From positions 62,001 to 126,000 of the forward strand of contig NZ_JBMERQ010000003.1 of assembly GCF_048820895.1 (NCBI RefSeq): a stretch of DNA of 64,000 nucleotides, written 5' to 3'. The translations under genes were made by a program, and so were the position numbers. This document shows positions 1 through 8,017 of the stretch, in pieces. Numbering within the stretch: the first letter of the stretch is position 1; every line of letters begins with the position of its first letter. Below the pieces are notes generated by a model, which did not search any database, was not told the origin of the DNA, and saw nothing but the letters and a program-made list of their open reading frames with translations. Source of the stretch: Cribrihabitans_A neustonicus. Its GTDB lineage: Bacteria > Pseudomonadota > Alphaproteobacteria > Rhodobacterales > Rhodobacteraceae.

Positions 1-405
1 GTCGGCTGGGGTTATGGCGCCAGCGAAGTGATCGAAGTGCTGAACCGCATCCGCGGCCCGTTCAACCTGTCCGGTGCGGCCCTGGCCGGCGCCGAGGCAG
101 CACTCGCGGACACGGACTGGGTAGCAGACTGCCTGCGCATCAACGCAGAGGAGCGCAGCCGCCTCACCGGTGCGCTGCGCCAGCTTGGCATTGCCTGCGA
201 CGACAGTGCCGCCAATTTCGTCCTCGCCCGTTTTGCCGATGAGGCGGAGGCAGCCGCGGCGGATGCCTTTCTGAAAGAGCAGGGCATCATCGTGCGCCAC
301 CCTAAGAGCTACAAGCTGCCGCAGTGCCTGCGCATTACCGTCGGGCGGCCCGAGGACAATAGCCGGGTCCTCGAGGCCCTCACCAGCTTCAAGGAGCAAG
401 CATGA
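1..405 (+). CDS. hisC: Histidinol-phosphate aminotransferase, C-terminal part (5' end outside window)
   Basis: The frame is open from base 1, so only about the last 134 residues of a protein of roughly 360 are present. Members are PLP enzymes that transfer an amino group to imidazole-acetol phosphate in histidine synthesis; many also act on aromatic 2-oxo acids. The visible part is the C-terminal small domain: it begins VGWGYGA, as follows the conserved GLAGLR region, contains RIRGPFNLS, and ends with the substrate-binding stretch LRITVGRPEDN. Its stop overlaps the next start as ATGA, so translation is probably coupled to the prephenate dehydrogenase gene. That neighbour suggests a role in tyrosine and phenylalanine synthesis as well as, or instead of, histidine. 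The catalytic lysine lies outside the window. Confidence 0.85.
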   Translation, partial: VGWGYGASEVIEVLNRIRGPFNLSGAALAGAEAALADTDWVADCLRINAEERSRLTGALRQLGIACDDSAANFVLARFADEAEAAAADAFLKEQGIIVRHPKSYKLPQCLRITVGRPEDNSRVLEALTSFKEQA

Positions 406-1334
406 GCAGCCTGGAAAACCGGCAGGTCTACAACCGCGTCGCCCTGATCGGCCTGGGCCTGATCGCGTCTTCGATGTTCTGGGCGATGAAGCGCGCGGGG
501 CTGGCGGGCGAGGTCACGGGCTATGCCCGCAGCGAAGCGACCCGCGATACCGCCCGCCGCATCGGCCTGTGCGACCGGGTCTGCGACAGCGCGGCCGAGG
601 CCGCCGAGGGCGCCGACCTGGTGGTGCTTTGCGTGCCGGTGGGCGCGATGGGCGCGGTGATGGAGGAGATCGCGCCGGTGCTGAAGCCGGGCGCGACGGT
701 TTCGGACGTGGGCTCGGTCAAGCGGCATGTGATCGATGCGGTCGCGCCGCATATCCCCGAAGGCGTGCATTTCGTTCCCGCCCATCCGCTTGCGGGCACC
801 GAGCATTCCGGCCCGGAATCCGGCTTTGCCGAGCTGTTCGACAACCGCTGGAGCCTCCTGGTGCCGGTCGAGGGCAGCGATCCGGAGGCCGTGGCGAAGC
901 TGCGCGCGCTCTGGGAGGGGATGGGCGCGCATGTCGACGAGATGGACGCTGACCACCACGACCTGGTGCTGGCGGTGACCAGCCATGCGCCGCACCTCAT
1001 CGCCTACACGATGGTGGGCGTGGCCGACGACATGCGGCGGGTGACTGACCAGGAAGTGATCAAGTATTCCGCCGCGGGCTTCCGCGATTTCACCCGGATC
1101 GCCGCCTCGGACCCGACCATGTGGCGCGACGTGTTCCTTACTAACAAGGACGCGACGCTGGAAATCCTCGGCCGCTTTACCGAGGAGCTCTTTGCCCTGC
1201 AGCGCGCGATCCGCACCGGCGACGGCGAGCATCTGCACGCTTACTTCACCCGCACCCGTGCCATCCGCCGCGGCATCATCGAGGCGGGCCAGGACACGTC
1301 TGCACCGGACTTCGGCCGGGGCAGCAAAAAGTGA
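402..1334 (+). CDS. tyrC: Prephenate/arogenate (cyclohexadienyl) dehydrogenase
   Basis: A 310-residue NAD(P)-dependent dehydrogenase that oxidatively decarboxylates prephenate or arogenate on the way to tyrosine. Visible signs are an N-terminal Rossmann motif (GLGLIASS, residues about 17-24), the family motif DVGSVK (about 107-112), the substrate loop HPLAGTEHSGPESGF (about 129-143) and a conserved VTSHAPHLIAY helix (about 192-202). The length is usual for the family. The start overlaps the hisC stop by four bases (ATGA), and the stop overlaps the GTG of the extensin-like gene, so the three genes form one operon. Whether prephenate or arogenate is preferred cannot be read from the sequence. 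Confidence 0.93.
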   Translation: MSSLENRQVYNRVALIGLGLIASSMFWAMKRAGLAGEVTGYARSEATRDTARRIGLCDRVCDSAAEAAEGADLVVLCVPVGAMGAVMEEIAPVLKPGATVSDVGSVKRHVIDAVAPHIPEGVHFVPAHPLAGTEHSGPESGFAELFDNRWSLLVPVEGSDPEAVAKLRALWEGMGAHVDEMDADHHDLVLAVTSHAPHLIAYTMVGVADDMRRVTDQEVIKYSAAGFRDFTRIAASDPTMWRDVFLTNKDATLEILGRFTEELFALQRAIRTGDGEHLHAYFTRTRAIRRGIIEAGQDTSAPDFGRGSKK

Positions 1335-2029
1335 GGCTGCGGGGCGCCTGGGGGCTGCTGCTGGCGTTGGCCGCCAGCCCGGCTATATCCGGCGCGCCCC
1401 AATCGCCGCAGGTGGTCCGCGCCGCGGCATCCATCCCCGAGCCTCCGGCGGCCGCATCCTTGCTGCCGGAGCCGCAGGAGGTTCTGTTCAAGCGGCTGCT
1501 GGCGGGCAAGGGATCGGTTTGCGGTGACCGCACGATCCGCGGCCGTCCGGCGGGCGATATCGCGGGCAGCCTGCCGGGCTGCGGCATCCGCGATGCGGTG
1601 CGGGTGCATGAGGTTGCAGGCGTACGGCTCAGCCGCGAGGCGCTGATGACCTGCCGCACCGCCAAGGCGCTGAACACCTGGGTGAAACGCCGGGTGGTCA
1701 AGGGCTTCGGGCGGCGCAACAAGGTGGTTTCGATGCAGGTGGCGGCGCACTACGCCTGCCGCACCCGCAACAACCGGCCCGGCGCGAAGCTGTCGGAACA
1801 CGGGCGCGGCCAAGCCATCGACATCTCCGCCTTCACGCTGGAGGACGGGCAGACCATCACCGTGCTTGACGGCTGGCAAAAATGGCGCACCCGCAGGCGG
1901 CTGAAGAAGATCTGGAAGGCCGCTTGCGGCCCCTTCGGCACCGTGCTGGGGCCGGAGGCCGACCGCTACCACCGCGACCATTTCCACTTGGATGCCGCGC
2001 GCCACCGCCGCGGGCCTTACTGCCGCTGA
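1331..2029 (+). CDS. Extensin-like family protein, secreted
   Basis: A 232-residue protein with a signal peptide (hydrophobic residues 4-19, cleavage near AISGAP), a Pro/Ala-rich linker, and an extensin_C domain from about residue 55 to the end. That domain resembles zinc D,D-peptidase folds: it carries HGRGQAIDISAF (about 157-168) and DRYHRDHFHLD near the C-terminus, an H...D...H arrangement as in M15-like peptidases. A role in cell-wall turnover in the periplasm is inferred from this. Four or more cysteines suggest disulfides. The GTG start overlaps the tyrC stop (GTGA), so expression is probably coupled. Confidence 0.8.
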   Translation: MRLRGAWGLLLALAASPAISGAPQSPQVVRAAASIPEPPAAASLLPEPQEVLFKRLLAGKGSVCGDRTIRGRPAGDIAGSLPGCGIRDAVRVHEVAGVRLSREALMTCRTAKALNTWVKRRVVKGFGRRNKVVSMQVAAHYACRTRNNRPGAKLSEHGRGQAIDISAFTLEDGQTITVLDGWQKWRTRRRLKKIWKAACGPFGTVLGPEADRYHRDHFHLDAARHRRGPYCR

Positions 2030-2115
2030 GCGGGCTTGCTGCCTCAGAAGCGGCCCCAGGGCACCCATTCCAGCGATGCGCCGGGCCGCGTTCTGCGGGA
2101 AGCGCCGCTTCGGCC

Positions 2116-3114
2116 TCAGCGCAGGATGATCCGTGGCGCGGGGCCCAGCGGCAGTGGCCCCAGCCGGGTCATGCCGTCCGCGAAATTGAGGGTGATGTCC
2201 AGCGTCTCCGGATTGCCGCCGGTGCCTGCAAAGAGGCTCAGCACCCGCTCCAGCGGCGTGCGCATAGCGGGCGGCAGGCTGCCTGCGCGTTCCGCCATGG
2301 CAAGCAGCCCGCGCCACTCCTCCGCTTGCAGTGCCAGGCTGCCTTCGGGCAGGCCGGTCCCGTCCACCGTTAGTGTGCCCGTGGCCTTGATCCGCAGTTC
2401 GCCCCAGCGCGCATCCGCCAGCTTCAGCGCGATTTCGCGCGGCTGCGGCCGGCGCTGCTCCAGCGCGGCCCGGTCCCAAGGGGTATCGAAAGTAACGTCC
2501 ATATCGAGCGCCAGCGTATCAAACGCCGGCGGCAGATCCGAGGCCGCGGCCAGCCGCCGTCGCCACGCGGCCCGGGGCGCAAAATCCGCCGCTTCAACGG
2601 TAATCCGGTAGGTATCTTGCGTCTCTGTCTGCGCCATCCCTGCCTGCAGCGCGCTGCCGCCCAGGACCACGGTGCCGTGCTGGCGGATTTCCCATTCCGC
2701 AGCCTCCAGCGCCATTTCCTCGAGCGTGAGCGCGGCGCCCGGGGCCAGCCGCAATGAGGCGGTAAGCCCGTCTGCGGCGATCTCCACGGTCTGGTCGAAA
2801 TAGGATAGGCGCTGCGGAGTGGCCGGAAAGCGCAGGCGCTGGTATCCGGGCCAGATCGCGGGGCTATCCAGTTGCAGCCACTCCGCCTGCCAGGCAGCGC
2901 CAGTACCGGGATCGGCGAGCGCGGGGTTCAGCAGCCGGAGTTCGTGGCGCAGCGGGTATCCCGCGGTCTCCATCCCCGCAAATTCGGCCTGCCAGCCTTG
3001 GCTCGCCCGATCGGCAAACCAGCCGGTGATCCCCTGACGCACCCCCCAGGCGGCCGCCGTCCAGTAGAGACTCCACAGAAGAAGGGCAGCAAGCACCCAC
3101 TTTACCAGGCGCAT
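2116..3114 (-). CDS. DUF2125 domain protein, membrane-anchored
   Basis: A 332-residue protein of the DUF2125 family, common in alphaproteobacteria and of unknown function. The start at 3114 (MRLVKWVLAALLLWSLYW) puts one N-terminal membrane segment at residues 4-20, followed by a large periplasmic part rich in beta-type alternation; a longer upstream frame would add 26 unlikely residues. It is divergent from the ChaC-like gene, with 70 bases between starts, and converges on the extensin-like gene. No catalytic motif is visible. The family assignment rests on the N-terminal pattern and the YPLRHELRLLNP stretch. Confidence 0.75.
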   Translation of the reverse strand: MRLVKWVLAALLLWSLYWTAAAWGVRQGITGWFADRASQGWQAEFAGMETAGYPLRHELRLLNPALADPGTGAAWQAEWLQLDSPAIWPGYQRLRFPATPQRLSYFDQTVEIAADGLTASLRLAPGAALTLEEMALEAAEWEIRQHGTVVLGGSALQAGMAQTETQDTYRITVEAADFAPRAAWRRRLAAASDLPPAFDTLALDMDVTFDTPWDRAALEQRRPQPREIALKLADARWGELRIKATGTLTVDGTGLPEGSLALQAEEWRGLLAMAERAGSLPPAMRTPLERVLSLFAGTGGNPETLDITLNFADGMTRLGPLPLGPAPRIILR

Positions 3115-3184
3115 GTCGACACAGCCTCTTTTGTCCGGCACCGAATTGCTGTTTACAGAGCCGCAAACAAAAGGGCCAGACAGC

Positions 3185-3715
3185 ATGACCATGTGGGTAT
3201 TCGGATACGGATCCTTGTTGTGGAACCCGGGCTTTCCCGTGGCGCGGCGCGAAACAGCGGTGCTGCACGGCTATGCGCGTTCCTTTTGCATGAGCTCGAT
3301 CCACCACCGCGGCACCGAGGAACAGCCGGGGCTGGTGCTGGCGTTAAACGAAACCAAGGGCGCGCATTGCAAGGGGCTGGCGCTGGCGGTGGAGCGGGGC
3401 CACGAAGAGCAGACGCTGGCGGAACTGCGCGAGCGTGAGCTGGTCTCCTCCGCCTATCTGGAGCGCGACCTGGAAGTGGAGCTGGCGGATGGCAGCTTCG
3501 TCACCGCGGTCACCTACGTGATCGACCCGCACCACGTGCAGTATTGCGGCGGCATGAGCCTGGAGGAACAGGCCCGGATCATCGCCCATGCGGTGGGCGG
3601 GCGCGGGCCCAACACCGAATACCTCTACAACACCGCCGAGCATCTGGCCGAGATCGGCCTGCATGACCGCGATCTCGACTGGCTGGCTGGCCGGGTGCGT
3701 GAGATCACCGGATAA
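3185..3715 (+). CDS. Gamma-glutamylcyclotransferase, ChaC-like
   Basis: A 176-residue cytoplasmic protein of the GGCT/ChaC fold. ChaC enzymes release 5-oxoproline from glutathione. The glycine-rich substrate loop FGYGSLLWNPGF (residues 6-17) is intact. The region LRERELVSSAYLERDL aligns with the segment holding the catalytic glutamate; Glu85 is the likely residue. I chose ATG 3185 because the family begins just before WVFGYGS; ATG 3191 is also possible, while the longer frame from 3113 overlaps the divergent DUF2125 start. There is no cation antiporter gene next to it, so a ChaA link is not supported. A role in glutathione turnover is inferred. Confidence 0.87.
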   Translation: MTMWVFGYGSLLWNPGFPVARRETAVLHGYARSFCMSSIHHRGTEEQPGLVLALNETKGAHCKGLALAVERGHEEQTLAELRERELVSSAYLERDLEVELADGSFVTAVTYVIDPHHVQYCGGMSLEEQARIIAHAVGGRGPNTEYLYNTAEHLAEIGLHDRDLDWLAGRVREITG

Positions 3716-3790
3716 TGCCTTGGCGCATTTGACACTTTGCCTATAGGCTGCACCCTTAAAAGAGCAGTCATCCGTCAGGAGCCCGAGAAT

Positions 3791-4999
3791 ATGGCGCAGC
3801 CAGTCCGCAAGGTGCGGCCGCAGTTTTCCCAGCCGGTGCGGCAGATCATCATGATGCTGATTGCATTGGGCCTATCGGGCTTCGGCGCTTTTGTCGCGCT
3901 GCCGCGGGTACTGCCGGTGTTCGAGGCCAACCCCTGGCTCAACGGCTTCATCGTCTTTGTCTTCGTGATCGGGGTGCTTGCCTGTTTCTGGCAGGTTGTG
4001 CAGCTGATCGGCTCGGTACGCTGGATCGAGCGCTTTGCCGCAGGCGAGGGGATGGAGGACCGCCGCCCGCCCTCGATGCTGGCGCCGCTGGCGTCGCTCC
4101 TGGGAACGCGCGGGGCGCGGATGCAGCTGGGATCGGCCTCCACCCGCTCAATTTTGGATTCGGTGGCAAGCCGCATTGACGAAGACCGGGAGATCACCCG
4201 CTATATCGTCAACCTGCTGATCTTCCTCGGCCTTCTGGGCACGTTCTATGGCCTGGCCACCACGGTTCCGGCGGTGGTCGACACTATCCGCAGCCTGGCG
4301 CCGCAGGAGGGCGAAGAGGGGCTTTCGGTCTTTAACCGGCTGATGACCGGGCTCGAAGCGCAGCTGGGCGGCATGGGCGTAGCCTTCGCTTCCTCGCTCC
4401 TTGGCCTCGCGGGCTCGCTGATCGTCGGCCTTCTGGAGCTGTTCGCAGGCCACGGGCAGAACCGTTTCTACCGCGAGCTGGAGGAGTGGCTTTCCTCTAT
4501 CACGCGGGTGAGCTTCTCCTCGGGCGAGGATGGCGCGGGCGACAGCACCGTGGTATCGCAGGTGCTCGACACGATGGCGGAGCAGATGGACGCGCTGCAG
4601 GCGATGTTTGCGGAAACCTCCGAGGGCCGTGCCGCGGTGGACCGCCGCCTGACCGAGCTGGTAGAGACCATCGGCGAGATGAACCGGCGACAGGAGCAGA
4701 CCGGCACCATCGCCGCCGCGCTGGACCGCGTCGCGGTCGGGCAGGAGGCGCTGACCGAGCTGATGCGGGCGCATGGCGAGCAGGGCGGCATCGACGCCGA
4801 GAGCCGCATGCGGCTGCGCTCGATCGACGTGCAGATGCTGCGCATCCTCGAGGAAATCTCGGCCGGGCGCCAGGAAAGCCTGGCCGAGCTGCGCAAGGAT
4901 ATCGACCTCCTCGTCAAGGCTTTTGCCCACCCGCGCGGGCTGGGGCGTGCGGGCGCGCGCGATACGGGCTCCCGCCGCGGCATGGACATAGGGGAATAA
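3791..4999 (+). CDS. MotA/TolQ/ExbB-type proton-channel protein
   Basis: A 402-residue inner-membrane protein. Two membrane segments lie at about residues 19-42 and 50-72. Two more flank the MotA/TolQ/ExbB core at about 135-160 (NLLIFLGLLGTFYGLATTV) and 195-220 (AFASSLLGLAGSLIVGLLE). A helical C-terminal tail (about 260-385) is probably coiled coil, and the last residues are basic. ATG 3791 has AGGAG about ten bases upstream and is preferred to 3737. The next gene, three bases on, encodes a single-pass OmpA-domain protein, so together they have the composition of an ion-driven stator (MotAB, TolQR or ZorAB type). The real function is unknown; no flagellar, ton or tol genes are nearby. Confidence 0.85.
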   Translation: MAQPVRKVRPQFSQPVRQIIMMLIALGLSGFGAFVALPRVLPVFEANPWLNGFIVFVFVIGVLACFWQVVQLIGSVRWIERFAAGEGMEDRRPPSMLAPLASLLGTRGARMQLGSASTRSILDSVASRIDEDREITRYIVNLLIFLGLLGTFYGLATTVPAVVDTIRSLAPQEGEEGLSVFNRLMTGLEAQLGGMGVAFASSLLGLAGSLIVGLLELFAGHGQNRFYRELEEWLSSITRVSFSSGEDGAGDSTVVSQVLDTMAEQMDALQAMFAETSEGRAAVDRRLTELVETIGEMNRRQEQTGTIAAALDRVAVGQEALTELMRAHGEQGGIDAESRMRLRSIDVQMLRILEEISAGRQESLAELRKDIDLLVKAFAHPRGLGRAGARDTGSRRGMDIGE

Positions 5000-5002
5000 G
5001 CC

Positions 5003-6856
5003 ATGGCCCTGTCGCGTCGCACCGGACAGCGGTTCCAAGCCTCGATCTGGCCGGGCTTTGTCGATGCGATGACCGGGCTCTTGCTGGTGCTGATGTTCGT
5101 GCTGACCATCTTCATGGTGGTGCAATTTGTGCTGCGCGAAACCATAACGGGGCAAGAAAGCGAACTCGACAGCCTCTCAGCCGAGGTCAGCGCCCTGGCT
5201 CAGGCGCTGGGACTGGAGGAACGGGCAAACCGCCAATTGCAGGCCCGGCTGGGGGCGCTGACTGCCACGCTGAACACCACGCAGACAGACTTGGAGCAGG
5301 CCCGCAACCGGATCGCCGGGCTGACCGCGGAGCGCGATGCGCAGGCGGCCGAACTGGAAGCCGCGGAGAGCCGCATCACCCGCTTCGAGGCCGAGGTTGC
5401 GGCGCTCATCTCCAGCCGCGATGCGGCGCGGGCAAAAATCTCGGACCTGAGCGCGGAGCGGGAGGCGCTGGAGACGGCGCAGGCGGAGCTGATGAGCGAG
5501 CAGGAGGCATTGAACCTCGCGCTGGCCCAGGCCCGCAGCGAGGTTGACGCCCAGGCCGAGGCCGCCCGCCTGGCCGCCGCCCGGCGCGAGGCGTTGGAAG
5601 CGCTGGTAGCGCAGCTGGAATCCGAGGGCGATGCCCGCGCTGGCGAGATCGCAAGCCTCGAGGAGCAGCTAAGCGCGGAAGAGACCGCCCGCCTGGCCGA
5701 GGCTGCCGCGGCGGAAGCCCTGCGGGAGAAGCTGGAAAACGCCGACGCGGAGCTGACCGCGATGACCCTGGCGCTGGAGGTGCAGCGGCAGGAGGCGGAG
5801 GATACGCTCACCCTGCTCGCGGCTGCGGAGGCCGCAAAGAAACAGCTCGACGCGCAGTTGAGCGAACTGGAAGCTGCCCGTGCCGGATCTGATGCCAAAG
5901 CGGATGAGCTGGCCGCAGAACTGGCCCGGACCCAGGCGGCGCTTGCCGCCGCAGAGGCGGCTGCCGAGGCGGACGCGGGCGAGCTCGACGTGCTGCGCCG
6001 GCGCCTGACAGCCGCACTTGGGGCTCAGGAAGAAGCCGAGACCGCCGCCGCCCGGCAGCAAAGCCGGGCCGATGAGCGCGCGGCACTTCTTGCCAAGGCG
6101 CGCGAGACGCTGGCGCAGGAAAAAACGCTGTCGGAGGAGGCCCGGCGGGAAACCGCGCTGCTCAACCAGCAGGTGGCGGCGCTGCGGGATCAGCTGGGCG
6201 GACTGCAAGCCATTCTTAACGACTATGCGGATCGCGATGCGGCGCAGCAGGTGCAGTTGCAGAACCTGGGCCAGGACTTGAACGCGGCGCTGGCCCGCGC
6301 TGCCTCGGAAGAGCGCAAGCGCCGCCTTCTCGAGGAGCAGGAGCGCAAGCGCCTGGAAGCCGAAGCTGAACGGCTGGCAGGCCGGGCGCAGGATCTGGAA
6401 CGCTACCGCTCGGAATTCTTCGGCCGCCTGCGGGATCTCTTGGGCAACCAGGAGGGCGTGCGCATTCAGGGCGACCGTTTTGTCTTTGCTTCGGAAGTGC
6501 TGTTTTCCCCAGGCAGCGCCACCTTGTCGGCGGCGGGCCGCCGGGAGATTGCCAAGGTGGCGCGTATCCTGCAGAGCGTGGCCGCGGCAATCCCGCCGGA
6601 GATCGACTGGGTGATCCGGGTCGACGGCCATACCGACGACCAGCCGCTGGTGGCACATCCGAAGTTTGCCGACAATTGGGAGCTGAGCCAGGGCCGGGCG
6701 CTGTCGGTGGTGCGCTACATGGTAGAACAGCTTGGCGTGCCGCCGGGCCGGCTTTCGGCTAACGGGTTTGGCGAATTCCAGCCGGTGAACCCGGCCGGCA
6801 CGCCCGAAGCGCGGTCGCAGAACCGGCGGATCGAGCTGAAGTTCACCGAGAAATAG
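5003..6856 (+). CDS. MotB-like single-pass protein with long coiled coil and OmpA C-terminal domain
   Basis: A 617-residue protein. One membrane helix sits near the N-terminus (PGFVDAMTGLLLVLMFVLTI, residues 12-32), with the aspartate at 17 placed like the ion-carrying residue of MotB and TolR. Residues of about 45 to 470 are an Ala/Glu/Arg-rich coiled coil. The end (about 500-617) is an OmpA/MotB peptidoglycan-binding domain with VLFSPGSATLS, VDGHTDDQPL, LSQGRALSVV and SQNRRIELKF. It starts three bases after the ExbB-like gene and has a clear upstream GGGGAA ribosome site. A coiled coil of about 400 residues could span much of the periplasm. Annotation pipelines often call it a peptidoglycan-binding protein; the partner and load of the motor are unknown. 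Confidence 0.85.
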   Translation: MALSRRTGQRFQASIWPGFVDAMTGLLLVLMFVLTIFMVVQFVLRETITGQESELDSLSAEVSALAQALGLEERANRQLQARLGALTATLNTTQTDLEQARNRIAGLTAERDAQAAELEAAESRITRFEAEVAALISSRDAARAKISDLSAEREALETAQAELMSEQEALNLALAQARSEVDAQAEAARLAAARREALEALVAQLESEGDARAGEIASLEEQLSAEETARLAEAAAAEALREKLENADAELTAMTLALEVQRQEAEDTLTLLAAAEAAKKQLDAQLSELEAARAGSDAKADELAAELARTQAALAAAEAAAEADAGELDVLRRRLTAALGAQEEAETAAARQQSRADERAALLAKARETLAQEKTLSEEARRETALLNQQVAALRDQLGGLQAILNDYADRDAAQQVQLQNLGQDLNAALARAASEERKRRLLEEQERKRLEAEAERLAGRAQDLERYRSEFFGRLRDLLGNQEGVRIQGDRFVFASEVLFSPGSATLSAAGRREIAKVARILQSVAAAIPPEIDWVIRVDGHTDDQPLVAHPKFADNWELSQGRALSVVRYMVEQLGVPPGRLSANGFGEFQPVNPAGTPEARSQNRRIELKFTEK

Positions 6857-7039
6857 GCGGCAACGGCAGTGCCAGCCAGGCTATGATCTGCTTTGACGCG
6901 GCCGGTGCCCTCCCGCCCGGTGCCCGGAGGCCCCTATCCGGCCTTCGCGCCCGTTGGGCCGCGCAGCCGCCGGGGCGATGCCACGCCGGCTGCGGCACCG
7001 TGATACGGGTTGGGACCGCTCTGCCGCTTCGGTTTGGGG

Positions 7040-8017
7040 TTATTTCGACGCGTCCGGCAGCGTCATGACGCGTGAAAACCGGTCGACCTCCCGGCCTGCA
7101 CGCAGCAGGACCGCGGTGCCGGTATAGGCTCCGGGCGCGAGTTCTTTGCCGTGTAATCGCCGGCCTGCTGCGCGGAAGAACTGCGCCTGCGCCTTGCCCA
7201 GGGTCTCGCTGTGCTCGACCAGAGCGCCACCCGGACCGGAGACGGTGATCTCCAGAACATCTCCAGCCTGGCCGCCGAAGGCGTAGGCCCAGAACACCAG
7301 TGCGGATGCCTCCGCGGGGAGGGGAGATTCATCCGCCTGGCCTGCCTTAATGGCATCGTAATCGGGAAGGCCGCTGGCAAAGCCCGCGCCAAGAAGCCCG
7401 CCGGGCCGGTAGACGGGGGGCTCGGCCCAGAGGGGTTCGCCCGCGGGGCTGCCGCAGCCGTCGAGGCTCTGGGGCGCGAAAGGGTCAACCACCGCGCCAT
7501 CCTTGCGCACGGAAAGGTGCAGGTGCGGGAACTGCGTCTTGCCGGAGAGCCCCACCTCGCCGAGTACGGTGCCCGCCGTTACCCGCGTGCCTTTTGCCAC
7601 ACGGATCGAGCCGCGTTTAAGGTGGCAGTACTGGGTCTCCCAGCCGCCGTCGTGGCGCAGCACCACGCCGTTGCCACACTCGCGGCCCTTAAAGCTCTCG
7701 GCGTTCGCTTCGGTCGCATAGCGGTCCGGCATAGCGTCGCGGGTGCCCGCGACCACGCCATCTGCGGCAGCACGCACGGCGGCGCCCGATTGCATGTCCG
7801 AAAGGTAGGGCAGGGCGATGTCGGTGCCCTTGTGCCCATCATAGCTGAGGCTGCCGCAACGGAAGTCCTGCGCGCCCGGGCCCGGGTCGTGATCAACGAA
7901 CTGCTGGATGTGGCAATCCTCGCCCAAGGTGCAGTCTAGCGGGAACTCGAGACGAAAACCGCCCGCCGCGGCGGGCGCGGCGAGCGTTAGAAGCATCAGG
8001 AGCGCAGGAGCGCGCAT
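7040..8017 (-). CDS. M23 family metallopeptidase, secreted
   Basis: A 325-residue protein with a signal peptide (MRAPALLMLLTLAAPAAA). It then has a Cys-rich N-terminal segment (LDCTLGEDCHIQQF) and the LytM/M23 core, with HKGTDIALP (HxxxD zinc site) and FPHLHLSV (HxH). The C-terminal third is a beta-rich extension lacking obvious motifs. M23 enzymes cut peptide cross-links in murein. Its ATG overlaps the clpA stop (TGATG), so it is translated from the clpA transcript by coupling. The two functions (cytoplasmic unfoldase, periplasmic hydrolase) have no evident link. A TTG one codon upstream is a possible alternative start. Confidence 0.88.
   Translation of the reverse strand: MRAPALLMLLTLAAPAAAGGFRLEFPLDCTLGEDCHIQQFVDHDPGPGAQDFRCGSLSYDGHKGTDIALPYLSDMQSGAAVRAAADGVVAGTRDAMPDRYATEANAESFKGRECGNGVVLRHDGGWETQYCHLKRGSIRVAKGTRVTAGTVLGEVGLSGKTQFPHLHLSVRKDGAVVDPFAPQSLDGCGSPAGEPLWAEPPVYRPGGLLGAGFASGLPDYDAIKAGQADESPLPAEASALVFWAYAFGGQAGDVLEITVSGPGGALVEHSETLGKAQAQFFRAAGRRLHGKELAPGAYTGTAVLLRAGREVDRFSRVMTLPDASK

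Noticed and set aside
3791..6856. Zorya-type anti-phage system
   Set aside because: The MotA- and MotB-like pair is present but no ZorC, ZorD or ZorE gene follows; the next genes are clpA-linked housekeeping genes.
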